Assembly: GCA_963777915.1 (NCBI GenBank)
Contig: CAVZSH010000008.1
Span: forward strand, 37,975-101,974
Source: CAVUPF01 sp963777915
GTDB taxonomy: Bacteria > Actinomycetota > Thermoleophilia > Solirubrobacterales > 70-9
Length of the DNA stretch: 64,000 bases
Reading direction: 5' to 3'
In this document: positions 7,900 through 16,586 of the stretch, in pieces
How positions within the stretch are numbered: the stretch's first letter is position 1
How the letters are laid out: every line of letters begins with the position of its first letter
Notes under the pieces: generated by a model
The model's input: the letters and a program-made list of their open reading frames with translations, nothing else
Database searches by the model: none
What the model was told of the DNA's origin: nothing
Position numbers and translations under genes: made by a program

Positions 7900-8490
7900 G
7901 TGGCAGAGCTTCGCCCCACCTTCTACTTCGACCTCGGCAGCCCCTACGCCTACCTCACCGCGGAGCGGATCAGCGGACTCTTCACGGAGGCGGGGCTGGA
8001 GCAGCCGGAGTGGCAGCCGGTCCTGCTCGGCGGCCTGTTCAAGCGCTTCGAGCGCGACTCGTGGGCGAACGGGCCCGGGCGCCAGGGAGGGATCGCGGAG
8101 ATCGAAAGGCGTGCCTCTGCCTATGGCCTGCCACCGCTGTCCTGGCCCGAGCCCTGGCCCGGCAACACTCTTTTCGCGATGCGGGTCGCGACCTTCGCCA
8201 AGCAGACCGGCCGCACCGTCTCCTTCTCCCTCGCAGCCTTCCGCCAGGCCTTCGCCGCCGGTCGCGACCTCTCCGACCCCGACAACGTGCTGATCGCCGC
8301 CGCCGCCTGCGAGCTTCACCCCAAGGCGCTGCTCAAAGCCGTGCAGACCGCCGTCGTCAAGGACTCCCTGCGCGAGGCGACCGACCGCGCCGCCGAGCAG
8401 GGAGTGCGAGGGGTCCCTTCCCTGGCCGTCGGCGAGGAGGTGTTCTGGGGCGATGACAGAGTCGAGGAAGCGCTCGAAGCGGCAAGCTAA
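7900..8490 (+). CDS. DsbA-family / 2-hydroxychromene-2-carboxylate isomerase-like protein
   Basis: This 196-aa thioredoxin-fold protein opens with FYFDLGSPYAYLTAERI, the signature of the kappa-GST/HCCA-isomerase branch. It has no CXXC, with Ser in the catalytic position, and a cis-Pro segment VRGVPSLAVGEEVFWGDDR near the C-terminus. Family members act as glutathione-linked isomerases or redox proteins; the substrate here is unknown. It sits 12 bases before pdhA and may be cotranscribed with it. The start is GTG with no ribosome-binding site but a well-placed -10. Confidence 0.8.
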   Translation: MAELRPTFYFDLGSPYAYLTAERISGLFTEAGLEQPEWQPVLLGGLFKRFERDSWANGPGRQGGIAEIERRASAYGLPPLSWPEPWPGNTLFAMRVATFAKQTGRTVSFSLAAFRQAFAAGRDLSDPDNVLIAAAACELHPKALLKAVQTAVVKDSLREATDRAAEQGVRGVPSLAVGEEVFWGDDRVEEALEAAS

Positions 8491-8501
8491 GGTCAGTTCG
8501 A

Positions 8502-9680
8502 ATGGCTGACCTCCCCGACGCCGCCACCTGTTACGAGCTGCTCGCCCGAATGGCGCTGATCCGCCGCTTCGAGGAGGAGGCGGGGCGCCAGTATCAGCGC
8601 GCCAAGGCAGGGGGCTTCCTGCACCTGGCGATCGGCGAGGAGGCGACGATCGTCGGCACCGCCTCGGTGATGCGTGAGCAGGACTACCTGATTGGCAGCT
8701 ACCGCACCCACGGCCACGCGATCGCCCGCGGCACCGAGCCGAAGCGGGTTATGGCGGAGCTGTTCGGGCGGATCGATGGGACCAGCGGCGGCCGCGGCGG
8801 CTCGATGCACATCTTCGACCGCACCAACCGCTTCATGGGCGGCTACGGGATCGTCGGCGGCAACCTGCCGATCGCCGCCGGCCTCGCCCTCTCCTCGGAG
8901 TACAAGGGTGAGGACGCGGTCACCGTCTGCATGTTCGGCGACGGCGCCTCCAACGCGGGAAACTTCGGCGAGACTATGAACCTGGCGGCACTCTGGAGCC
9001 TGCCCGTCCTCTTCATGGTCGAGAACAACCTCTATGGGATGGGGACCTCTGTCGAGCGCCATTCCGCTCAGACCGACCTCTCCAAGAAGGCTGAGGGCTA
9101 CGGCATCCCCGGCAAGCGGGTAGACGGGATGGACGTGATCGCAGTTCGCGAGAGCGTCGCGGAGGGGATCCGGCTTGCCCGCGAGGAGCGCCGCCCGACG
9201 ATCCTTGAGGCCTTCACCTACCGCTATCGCGGCCACTCCGCCGCCGACCCTGAGGTCTACCGCCAGCGCGAGGAGGTCGAGGAGTGGCGCGAGAAAGACC
9301 CGATCGAGACCTTCGCGCGGCGCTGCGTGGGGGCGGGAGTACTTGGGGAGCGCGAGGTGGAGGAGGCGCGCGCGAAGGCCGATCAGGAGGTGAAGGCGGC
9401 TGTCGAGTTCGCCGATATCTCCCCCGAACCTCCGCTTGACACTCTTTATGAACACCTCTACGTGCTCGACAGCAACAGCGGCTGGTACGCCGTCGATGAG
9501 CGCAGCCCGCAACCGCACCGCGGGGAGCGTGAGGACCGAATGCCCGACACCGCGCGCGAGCTGGCAGAGGCGGGCGCCGCCTACGCCGGGCAGCCCGACG
9601 GGCGACGCCCCAACCCGGCCGAGCAAGGCGATGCCCAGGAGGGCGTCGAGCCGGAGATCGCCGAGGAGGTCGAGGACTGA
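8502..9680 (+). CDS. pdhA: Pyruvate (2-oxoacid) dehydrogenase E1 component, alpha subunit
   Basis: This is the thiamine-diphosphate subunit of an alpha2beta2 E1. The TPP/Mg motif is FGDGASNAGNFGETMN, and substrate-loop segments SYRTHGHAIARG and RYRGHSAADPEVYR are present. The core ends near residue 320. About 70 further residues are hydrophilic and rich in Glu, Pro and Arg, beyond the usual length, and are probably disordered. It is followed without a gap by pdhB (TGATG overlap). A branched-chain 2-oxoacid specificity cannot be excluded, but the pdhA-pdhB-pdhC-lpdA grouping favours pyruvate. Confidence 0.9.
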   Translation: MADLPDAATCYELLARMALIRRFEEEAGRQYQRAKAGGFLHLAIGEEATIVGTASVMREQDYLIGSYRTHGHAIARGTEPKRVMAELFGRIDGTSGGRGGSMHIFDRTNRFMGGYGIVGGNLPIAAGLALSSEYKGEDAVTVCMFGDGASNAGNFGETMNLAALWSLPVLFMVENNLYGMGTSVERHSAQTDLSKKAEGYGIPGKRVDGMDVIAVRESVAEGIRLAREERRPTILEAFTYRYRGHSAADPEVYRQREEVEEWREKDPIETFARRCVGAGVLGEREVEEARAKADQEVKAAVEFADISPEPPLDTLYEHLYVLDSNSGWYAVDERSPQPHRGEREDRMPDTARELAEAGAAYAGQPDGRRPNPAEQGDAQEGVEPEIAEEVED

Positions 9681-10669
9681 TGGCGACAATTCGTATGCGC
9701 GAGGCCCTGCGCGACGCGCTGGCCGAGGAGATGCGCCGCGATGAGGCCGTCTTCGTGATGGGCGAGGACGTCGGCGTCTTCCAGGGGGCGTTCAAGGTGA
9801 CCGAAGGGCTGCTAGAGGAGTTCGGGGAGCGGCGCGTACGCGACACGCCGATCTCCGAGAACACGATCGTCGGCACCGGGATCGGCGCGGCGATGGCTGG
9901 GCTGCGGCCGATCGTCGAGCTGATGACGGTCAACTTCTCGCTGCTGGCGCTCGACCAGATCGTCAATCACGCCGCCGCGATCCCCTACATGTTCAACGGC
10001 CAGGCGCGGGTGCCGATGGTGATCCGGATGCCAGGCGGTGGCGGGCACCAGCTTGGCCCCACCCACTCTCACAGTCTCGAGGCCCTCTACCTGCAGGTCC
10101 CAGGGCTGTTGGTCGCCTGCCCCTCGACGCCGGCCGACGGCAAGGCCCTCCTGAAGGCGGCGATCCGCGACGACAACCCGGTCGTCTTCATCGAGCACGA
10201 GTCGCTTTATGGGACGCGGGGCGAGGTCGCCGAGGGCGACGAGGAGGTGCTGCGCTTCGGCGAGGCGGCGGTGCGCCGGGAGGGCAGCGACGTGACGATC
10301 ATCGGAGTGCTGAAAATGGCGCAGGTGGCAGGGCGGGCGGCGACCCAGCTCTCCCACGAGCACGGCGTCGAGGCCGAGGTGATCGATCCGCGAACCCTGC
10401 GTCCTCTCGACCTCGACACAATCCTCGCCTCTGTGCGCAAGACGAACCGGGCGGTGATCGTCGAGGAGGGATGGCCGCACGGCGGCGTCGGCGCCAACCT
10501 CTCGACCTTGATCACCGAGCAGTCATTCGACTACCTCGACGCGCCGGTGCAACGAGTCACCGGGGCGGACGTCCACATGCCGTACTCCAAGCGACTGGAG
10601 CAGGCCGCCATCCCGCACGAGGAGCACGTGGTGAAGGCGGCGCTTGCGGCGCTGGAGGGGTCCATCTGA
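9680..10669 (+). CDS. pdhB: Pyruvate dehydrogenase E1 component, beta subunit
   Basis: This 329-aa transketolase-like protein completes the E1 active site. Conserved parts are VFVMGEDVGVFQGAFKVT, DTPISENTIVGTGIGAA, PGGGGHQLGPTHSHSLEA and, in the C-terminal domain, VIVEEGWPHGGVG. The ATG overlaps the pdhA stop, and its own stop overlaps the pdhC start, so the E1 subunits and E2 are tightly coupled. Many actinobacteria use a single-chain AceE instead, so the two-subunit form is informative about lineage. Confidence 0.93.
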   Translation: MATIRMREALRDALAEEMRRDEAVFVMGEDVGVFQGAFKVTEGLLEEFGERRVRDTPISENTIVGTGIGAAMAGLRPIVELMTVNFSLLALDQIVNHAAAIPYMFNGQARVPMVIRMPGGGGHQLGPTHSHSLEALYLQVPGLLVACPSTPADGKALLKAAIRDDNPVVFIEHESLYGTRGEVAEGDEEVLRFGEAAVRREGSDVTIIGVLKMAQVAGRAATQLSHEHGVEAEVIDPRTLRPLDLDTILASVRKTNRAVIVEEGWPHGGVGANLSTLITEQSFDYLDAPVQRVTGADVHMPYSKRLEQAAIPHEEHVVKAALAALEGSI

Positions 10670-11886
10670 TGCCCGATATCGTCATGCCGAGGCTCTCGGA
10701 CTCGATGGAGGAGGGGACTGTCCTGCAGTGGTTAAAGCAGGTAGGGGATGCAGTCAGCGTCGGGGAAGAGCTGGTGGAGATCGAGACCGACAAGGCGAAC
10801 ATGGTCTACGAGAGCGATGTGGCGGGGACGCTGCTCGAAATCGTCGCCGAGGAGGGGGAGACTTTGCCGATCGGGAGCACGATCGCCCGGGTTGGCGGGG
10901 CTGGGGAGCCGTCCAAGAAGGAGAGGAAGAAGCAGAAGGCCGCGGCTGCTGGAGCGTCTGCCGTTGCCGAAGCTCCGGCGTTGGGAGCCACTCCCAGCAT
11001 CGGCGATGGACGGGCGAAGGCGTCTCCTCTGGCTCGGCGCATGGCCAAGGAGAAGGGACTGGACCTCTCCCAGCTCCGGGGGTCCGGGCCCGGGGGGCGG
11101 GTCGTGAAGGCCGATGTCGAGGGGGCCGGTGGCCCCCTGCCCGCTACCCCTGCACCCTCAGCTGCCGCCGGCTCGGGGACCCCTGAGACCGCGAAGGGGA
11201 AGACGACCTTCCAGGACCTGAGCAAGCTCCAGTCGACGATCGCTCGAAGGATGGCGGAGTCCAAGGCGACCGCGCCGCACTTCTACCTGACCGCCGAGAT
11301 CGACATGAGCCGGGCGGTCCAGGCGCGCGGGCGGATCAAAGCGGCGGCGGGAGAGGGCGATGCGGCGCCCTCCTTCAACGACATGGTCGTCAAGGCCTGC
11401 GCGATCGCCCTGCGCGAGCACCCGCGCGCCAACGGCGCCTACCGCGACGGGCGTTTCGAGCTGTACTCGCGGGTCAACGTCGGGGTCGCGGTCGCCGGAG
11501 CCGACGCCCTCGTCGTCCCCACCGTCTTTGACGCCGACCGCAAGGGCCTGCGCCAGATCGCCTCAGAGTCGCGCGCCCTGGCGCAGCGCGTCCGCGACGC
11601 CCAGATCACCCCGCCCGAGCTCTCCGGCGCCACCTTCACCGTCTCAAACCTCGGCATGTACGGGATCGACAACTTCGCGGCGGTGATCAACCCACCGCAG
11701 GCCGCGATCCTCGCGGTCGGCGCGATCAGCGAGCGTCCGGCGGTTCGCGACGGCGAGCTGATGGTGGCCCACCTGATGTCCGCCACCCTCGCCTGCGATC
11801 ACCGCATCCTCTACGGGGCCGAGGGAGCGGAGTTCCTCGGGCGCATCCGCTCCCTTCTCGAGGAGCCACTTTCCCTAGCCCTTTGA
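10669..11886 (+). CDS. pdhC: Dihydrolipoamide acyltransferase (E2)
   Basis: The domain order is one lipoyl domain (residues 1-77, with lipoylated K42 in ETDKANM), an Ala/Lys/Pro linker, a peripheral-subunit-binding domain near 120-155 (ASPLARRMAKEKGLDLSQL), a second linker, and the catalytic domain from about 185. The active-site motif, normally H-x3-D-G, reads H378-R-I-L-Y382-G, with Tyr for Asp. A Tyr at this place is also found in cyanobacterial and plastid E2, so the enzyme may be functional. The stop overlaps the convergent downstream gene by 12 bases. Confidence 0.92.
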   Translation: MPDIVMPRLSDSMEEGTVLQWLKQVGDAVSVGEELVEIETDKANMVYESDVAGTLLEIVAEEGETLPIGSTIARVGGAGEPSKKERKKQKAAAAGASAVAEAPALGATPSIGDGRAKASPLARRMAKEKGLDLSQLRGSGPGGRVVKADVEGAGGPLPATPAPSAAAGSGTPETAKGKTTFQDLSKLQSTIARRMAESKATAPHFYLTAEIDMSRAVQARGRIKAAAGEGDAAPSFNDMVVKACAIALREHPRANGAYRDGRFELYSRVNVGVAVAGADALVVPTVFDADRKGLRQIASESRALAQRVRDAQITPPELSGATFTVSNLGMYGIDNFAAVINPPQAAILAVGAISERPAVRDGELMVAHLMSATLACDHRILYGAEGAEFLGRIRSLLEEPLSLAL

Positions 11887-13494
11887 GCAGGTTTCCTTTT
11901 CGCCGGTCATCGCACCCAGGGCGCTGGCGAAGGAGAAGTTGGCGGAGACCCGGATGACGCCCGAATGCGCGGCGCGGACCTGGGTCCACTCGCCCCGGCG
12001 CAGGATGCAGCCGGCGCCGCGTTCGATCGACCAGTAGGGGGTAAAGCTGACCCGGACCAGGAATTCGCCGGGTCGGGTCACGTCCAGGCCAAAGCTCTGG
12101 CGGCCGACCCAGAGGGTTCGCGCCCCGCTCGACCCCAGCGCCTCGACCATCGGATCGGGGTTTCGAACCGCGTAGACACGCCAATTCGCCGAGTGCCAGC
12201 GCGGCGCCAGGTAGTGCGGGCTGCTCAGGATCAGCTGCCGCTCCGCCAGTGAGGAGTAGTCGAGCGGGGCGTTGGGCAGCGCCACGTAGGAGACAGCGTT
12301 GCGGCGCAGCCATTCGCCGTAGGAGCGGCTGGTGAGCGCGCCTTCGTCATAGAAGATGTCGTTTCGCGTGGTGTCGAGCTGGCGCAGCCAGCCGCGCGCC
12401 AAGTCGAACTCGGGCGCCAGGTATACCGACTCCCAGTGGTCGGCGGTTGGCGGGACCTCTATCCGCGCGCCCTGGGCGCCATGGTCGCGCAACCACCTCG
12501 ACACTGGGTGAAAGTAGGCGGGCGCGGTCGAGGGGTCGCCGACGCTACGGGCGATCTGGCTGACGCTTGCCGTCACCTGCCAGTAGAGGCCCCCGGCCAT
12601 CACCGCCGCCAGCGCCCAGGCCGAGACGCGCGGTCGGCGGGCGAGCAACGCCGCGGCCAACACCGGCCCGCCGAAAAGGGCGCCCAGCCGCACCGCGTTG
12701 CCGCCGACCGGGTTCGGCGCCAGCCACAGCAGCGTCGAGGCCAGCACATAGCCGACGAGGACCCAGCGGAGCTGGCGCTCCTCGCGGGCCAGCCCCCGGG
12801 TCACGTAGAGCGCCCCCCCACACCACAACGGGATCGCCACATAGGAGGAGAAGGCAAAAGGGAACTGGCCCGGTTCGGGAAAGGCCAGATTGGGGAGGAC
12901 TATCAGGATGAGGGCAACGCCGGCGACCCAGAGCGCGATCCTGTTGACCGGGCGGCCCCGCTCCAGCGAGCCAGCGAGGACAACTCCCGCCAGGAAGACC
13001 GCGGCGACCGGGCTGGCCAATGCGCAACCCGCGCCGGCGACGAGCGCCGAGCGCGAGCGGCCCACCTGCAGGTAGCGCAAAGCGGCGAGCCCGAATGCCA
13101 CCCCCAGCGCGAAGGTGAGCTGGCCATCGGCGAGCAGCGTCACAACCCCGGCTGCGAACCAGAGAGTCGCCCAGCGCGCCGCCGCCCCCCAGCGGTCGCG
13201 CACCAGGCGGTCGAAGAAGTAGGCGGAGACGACGACCGCAATCGCTCCCACCACCTGGGGGCCCAGCACCGATGCAAGCGGCGGGAAGAGGACGCTGTAG
13301 GTGAGCAGGTAGTGACCGGCGTACCAGCTGCTGTTCCAGATCGCCAGTCCCGCACGCTGAAATAGCTCGGTGCGGAAGACCTGCGCGGCGAGGTCGCCGA
13401 CCTGCGGGTTCCAGGCCAGCATCACGGCGGCGAGCACCGTGCTGAGTGCCACCGCTGGGAGCCATTCGGGTCGGAGAGCCTTGGACTGGGCCAT
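11875..13494 (-). CDS. Polytopic membrane protein, glycosyltransferase-like
   Basis: About 539 aa with some ten hydrophobic segments in the first 330 residues, then a large soluble C-terminal domain of about 210 residues that ends TGEKETCSKG. The shape, with an early short loop containing NSSWYAGHYLL and a periplasmic C-terminal half, resembles actinobacterial GT-C-type or 6-pyruvoyl-tetrahydropterin-synthase-like membrane proteins. No catalytic residues can be named. The ATG at 13494 precedes the first helix and has no Shine-Dalgarno; TATCCT lies 13 bases upstream. The gene is divergent from lipB and overlaps pdhC tail to tail. Confidence 0.75.
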   Translation of the reverse strand: MAQSKALRPEWLPAVALSTVLAAVMLAWNPQVGDLAAQVFRTELFQRAGLAIWNSSWYAGHYLLTYSVLFPPLASVLGPQVVGAIAVVVSAYFFDRLVRDRWGAAARWATLWFAAGVVTLLADGQLTFALGVAFGLAALRYLQVGRSRSALVAGAGCALASPVAAVFLAGVVLAGSLERGRPVNRIALWVAGVALILIVLPNLAFPEPGQFPFAFSSYVAIPLWCGGALYVTRGLAREERQLRWVLVGYVLASTLLWLAPNPVGGNAVRLGALFGGPVLAAALLARRPRVSAWALAAVMAGGLYWQVTASVSQIARSVGDPSTAPAYFHPVSRWLRDHGAQGARIEVPPTADHWESVYLAPEFDLARGWLRQLDTTRNDIFYDEGALTSRSYGEWLRRNAVSYVALPNAPLDYSSLAERQLILSSPHYLAPRWHSANWRVYAVRNPDPMVEALGSSGARTLWVGRQSFGLDVTRPGEFLVRVSFTPYWSIERGAGCILRRGEWTQVRAAHSGVIRVSANFSFASALGAMTGEKETCSKG

Positions 13495-13540
13495 GGGAGG
13501 TGCCGCAAGGATAGAGCGGCGCCGTGCAACGATTTCAAGA

Positions 13541-14275
13541 ATGAGCGCGGAAGTCCTGGTAGTGCGCTGTGGCATCGTCCCCTACGAGGAGGCGCGTGTC
13601 GCCCAGCGGTGGCTGAGTGCGGCGCGACAAGAAGGCGCGATCCCGGACGTGCTGCTGCTGCTTGAGCATCCGCCCGTCTACACCCGCGGCCGCCGCTCGA
13701 CCGCCGAGGAGCTGCCGATGGCAACCGAGTGGTACAGGATGCAGGGAATCGAAGTCCGCGACACTAACCGTGGCGGCCGCGTCACCTATCACGGCCCGGG
13801 CCAGCTCGTCGCCTACCCGATCGTCTCGCTGAAGCCCTACGACGATGACGTCCACGAGCACGTGCGGCGGCTAGAGCGGGTGGCGATCTCCGCCCTGGCC
13901 GAGCACGGCGTCGAGGCTGCAACGATCGAGGGCCTGACCGGCGTCTGGACACGCGGCGCGGCGCCCGGCTCGGCGGCGGGGCCACAGGAGGCCCGCAAGA
14001 TCGCCTCAATCGGGGTCCATGTCAGCCGCGGCGTCACCACCCATGGCCTGGCGATCAACGTCAACAACGACCTGCAGCCGTTCGAGTGGATCGTTCCCTG
14101 CGGGATAGATGGCTGCCAGGTGACGTCTTTGGGCCGCGAGCTGGGCGTCGAGCAGGATCTCGATGCCTTTGCCAATACGGTCGCCGTCGGCTTTGGGAAG
14201 ACCTACGAGCGCATCCTGACCGCGACAGACCCAGTTGCGCTGGGACTCGACAGCGCTAGGCTCGGGGTCGCATGA
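13541..14275 (+). CDS. lipB: Lipoyl(octanoyl) transferase
   Basis: LipB moves octanoyl from acyl carrier protein to lipoyl domains. Signature RGGRVTYHGPGQLVAYPI spans residues 77-94. The catalytic pair is K153 (ARKIASIGVHVSRGVTTHG) and C187 (VPCGIDGCQVTSL). The length of 244 aa is normal. The stop overlaps the lipA start as ATGA. The location just after the pyruvate dehydrogenase genes matches its role in lipoylating E2 K42. Confidence 0.95.
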   Translation: MSAEVLVVRCGIVPYEEARVAQRWLSAARQEGAIPDVLLLLEHPPVYTRGRRSTAEELPMATEWYRMQGIEVRDTNRGGRVTYHGPGQLVAYPIVSLKPYDDDVHEHVRRLERVAISALAEHGVEAATIEGLTGVWTRGAAPGSAAGPQEARKIASIGVHVSRGVTTHGLAINVNNDLQPFEWIVPCGIDGCQVTSLGRELGVEQDLDAFANTVAVGFGKTYERILTATDPVALGLDSARLGVA

Positions 14276-15243
14276 CCGAGACCACCGCGACAGCGGCCGA
14301 GCGCAGCCACGTCACCCGCTCCCGCGCCAAGCCGGGCGGGACAGCGGCTGCGGCCGACGGTGCCATCCCCCTCCACCGCGCCCGCAAGCCGCCGTGGCTG
14401 AAGGTCCCCGCCCCGGGCGGGCCCACCTACCGCCGACTCAAGGCGGAGATCGGCAAGGGGGGGCTGCACACCGTCTGCGAGGAGGCCAACTGCCCCAACG
14501 TCGGGGAGTGCTGGGAGCGCGGCACGGCGACCTTCATGATCCTCGGCGACATCTGCACACGGCGCTGCGGCTTTTGCAACGTGAAGACCGGGGTGCCGAG
14601 TTGGAACGACCCCCTGGAGCCTCTGCGAGTCGCGAATCAGGTGAAAAGGATGGAGCTGCGCCACGCCGTTATCACCTCGGTCGATCGGGACGATCTGCCC
14701 GACTACGGCGCCAGCGCTTTCGTCGGCGTGATCCGCTCAATCAGGTTGATGGCCCCCGGCTGCAAGGTCGAGGTCCTCACCCCGGACTTTCGCGGCCAGG
14801 AGATGCCGCTCGCCAAGGTGCTCCACGAGGGTCCCGACGTCTTTAATCACAACGTCGAGACGGTGCCGCGCCTCTACCCGAAGGCGCGCCGCGGCTCTCA
14901 GTTCATGCGCTCGGCCCGGGTGTTGAGGCTTGCGAAGGAAATGGGCGGCGAGAAGGTCCTCACCAAGTCCGGGCTGATGGTCGGCCTCGGCGAGTCCTTC
15001 GAGGAGATGGTCGAGGCCTTCGCCATCTTGCGCGAGCATCGCGTTCAGATCCTCACCGTCGGCCAGTACCTGCGCCCTACCGAGGACCACCTGCCGATCG
15101 AGCGCTACTGGCACCCGGAGGAGTTCGCTGCCCTCGAGCGCGCCGCCTATGAGATCGGCTTCGAGTCGGTTGCCGCCGGCCCCCTGGTTCGCAGCAGCTA
15201 CCACGCCGACCAGAATCTGCCCGAGCGGGCGCTCGCGAGTTAG
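14272..15243 (+). CDS. lipA: Lipoyl synthase
   Basis: This radical SAM enzyme inserts two sulfurs into octanoyl chains. The auxiliary cluster motif C-x4-C-x5-C is in VCEEANCPNVGECWE, the radical SAM motif C-x3-C-x2-C is in CTRRCGFCN, and the conserved C-terminal serine is in RSSYHADQ. The 323 aa include an N-terminal extension of about 40 low-complexity residues. It is translationally coupled to lipB. Confidence 0.96.
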   Translation: MTETTATAAERSHVTRSRAKPGGTAAAADGAIPLHRARKPPWLKVPAPGGPTYRRLKAEIGKGGLHTVCEEANCPNVGECWERGTATFMILGDICTRRCGFCNVKTGVPSWNDPLEPLRVANQVKRMELRHAVITSVDRDDLPDYGASAFVGVIRSIRLMAPGCKVEVLTPDFRGQEMPLAKVLHEGPDVFNHNVETVPRLYPKARRGSQFMRSARVLRLAKEMGGEKVLTKSGLMVGLGESFEEMVEAFAILREHRVQILTVGQYLRPTEDHLPIERYWHPEEFAALERAAYEIGFESVAAGPLVRSSYHADQNLPERALAS

Positions 15244-15260
15244 TTCAGTCAGTGGAGCCA

Positions 15261-15279
15261 ACCCGACTCAATGCGAACC
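15261..15279 (+). repeat. Left arm of inverted repeat around the VOC/AraC pair
   Basis: ACCCGACTCAATGCGAACC here is matched in inverse orientation at 16563-16582 with one extra T. The octamer TGGAGCCA directly before it (15253-15260) is the same as the first eight bases of the tRNA-Ala 3' end at 16587-16594. The two arms enclose the VOC and AraC genes. Confidence 0.7.
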
Positions 15280-15389
15280 ACTGCGCGCGGCTCCCCGGCG
15301 GGCGGATGGCGCTTGACGGCGGCGAATAGCGGAGCACGAGGTTGCTGAATAGCCGTCCTAGCGGCCCGAATGCGGAGAACGAGGACAGT

Positions 15390-15800
15390 TCATTCGTGCA
15401 ACGAGGGCGCGTAGGAGATTCCGACGATGAGTCCCTCGGGCGAGAGCGTCCGTGTGACGGTCTGGCCCCACGGCTCCTCGCGCGCGGGGTGCAGCAACTC
15501 GTAGCCGGCGGCCCTGAGCTCCTCCCCCGCGGCGGTCACGGCGTTCGCGTGGGCCACCTCGAACTCGATACTGGCTTGCGGGACAGGTCGGTCAGCCGGC
15601 CACTCGCTCGTCCCGAAGCACGCCTGCGCTGCATCCGTCAGCGGCCATACGCCGAAGTGCTTGGAACCCCCGATCTTCTCGCTGTGGTAGTAGTCGCCCT
15701 GCCCTTCGAGGGGCAGGCTGATCACGTCCAGATACAGCCTACGGCTCTCCGGTGGGTCAGCGGCGATTACGGCTACGCTGGTAATGAACTCGATCTTCAT
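15390..15800 (-). CDS. VOC (glyoxalase/bleomycin-resistance) family protein
   Basis: A 136-aa single vicinal-oxygen-chelate domain that starts MKIEFITSVAVIAADP and ends with SPEGLIVGISYAPS. The beta-alpha-beta pattern and the SIEFEVAHANAV and LLHPAREEPWGQ segments match glyoxalase-like proteins, which bind a metal and a small substrate. The substrate is not predictable. A second ATG two codons upstream (15806) is possible; neither has a ribosome-binding site. It is divergent from the AraC gene with 35 bases between the starts, and is probably controlled by it. Confidence 0.8.
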   Translation of the reverse strand: MKIEFITSVAVIAADPPESRRLYLDVISLPLEGQGDYYHSEKIGGSKHFGVWPLTDAAQACFGTSEWPADRPVPQASIEFEVAHANAVTAAGEELRAAGYELLHPAREEPWGQTVTRTLSPEGLIVGISYAPSLHE

Positions 15801-15835
15801 GGGCATCGATTCAAGCAAGCCCACCGAACACCGTC

Positions 15836-16534
15836 TTGAACGAAACGGACACGTACGGCTACCGGGAGTTCCCAGCGCCGCCTGATTTGCGCGACTCGCT
15901 CGTCTGCCTGTGGGTGAGGCGCGGCTCCGGCGCGGTCCGAGTGTTTCCCGACGGCTGCACTGACCTCGTCTGGCGCCAAGGCCAGGGCGCGTTCATCGCC
16001 GGGCCAGACACCATGCCGTGGCATTCGATCACCGAGCCCGATGAGTTGATCTTTGGCGCGCGCTTCCTCCCGGGCGCAGGCGGACCCGCGCTTGGAGTCC
16101 CGTTGTCGGAGCTTCGCGATCGCCGGGTCGGGATCTCCACGATGGGCCTCGATCCGCGCGACGAGCTGCACGGCGGGGCCGATCCCAACGTCATGCTCCA
16201 CCTGCTCGCATCGGCGGCGGCGCGGCTTGTGGATGCCGGCCCGCCGGATCTCGCCGTTCAGGCGGCGGTCGTGCGCCTCCAAGATCCAACTCAGCGCGCC
16301 GCGGCGCTGGCCGCGGATCTCGGGTTCAGCGAGCGCCAGCTTCGACGCCGCTTCCTGGCCTCCGTCGGCTATGGCCCCAAGACGCTTCAACGCATCCTGC
16401 GCCTGCGCCGCTTCATCGCCGGCGAGCGCCACGACCTCGCTCGGACCGCCCTCGATGCAGGTTACGCCGACCAGGCGCACCTCGCGCGCGAGTGCCGCCG
16501 GCTGACCGGCCTCAGTCCGAGCCAACTCCCCTGA
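15836..16534 (+). CDS. AraC-family transcriptional regulator
   Basis: 232 aa. An N-terminal sensor-like domain (YREFPAPPDLRDSLVCLWV; VFPDGCTDLVW; FGARFLPGAGGPALG) resembles the DUF6597 type. A C-terminal AraC helix-turn-helix pair follows (LAADLGFSERQLRRRFLA; DAGYADQAHLARECRRLTG). The start is TTG with no clear ribosome-binding site. The gene is divergent from the VOC protein, so it probably regulates that gene and itself. The pair lies between inverted repeats next to tRNA-Ala. Confidence 0.88.
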   Translation: MNETDTYGYREFPAPPDLRDSLVCLWVRRGSGAVRVFPDGCTDLVWRQGQGAFIAGPDTMPWHSITEPDELIFGARFLPGAGGPALGVPLSELRDRRVGISTMGLDPRDELHGGADPNVMLHLLASAAARLVDAGPPDLAVQAAVVRLQDPTQRAAALAADLGFSERQLRRRFLASVGYGPKTLQRILRLRRFIAGERHDLARTALDAGYADQAHLARECRRLTGLSPSQLP

Positions 16535-16562
16535 CGCCCTAGCGCGCAACCGACAACGCGCG

Positions 16563-16582
16563 GGTTCGCATTGAAGTCGGGT
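16563..16582 (-). repeat. Right arm of inverted repeat around the VOC/AraC pair
   Basis: The reverse strand reads ACCCGACTTCAATGCGAACC, matching the left arm at 15261-15279 apart from one inserted T. It ends four bases from the 3' end of tRNA-Ala(TGC). Confidence 0.7.
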
Positions 16583-16586
16583 TTTA

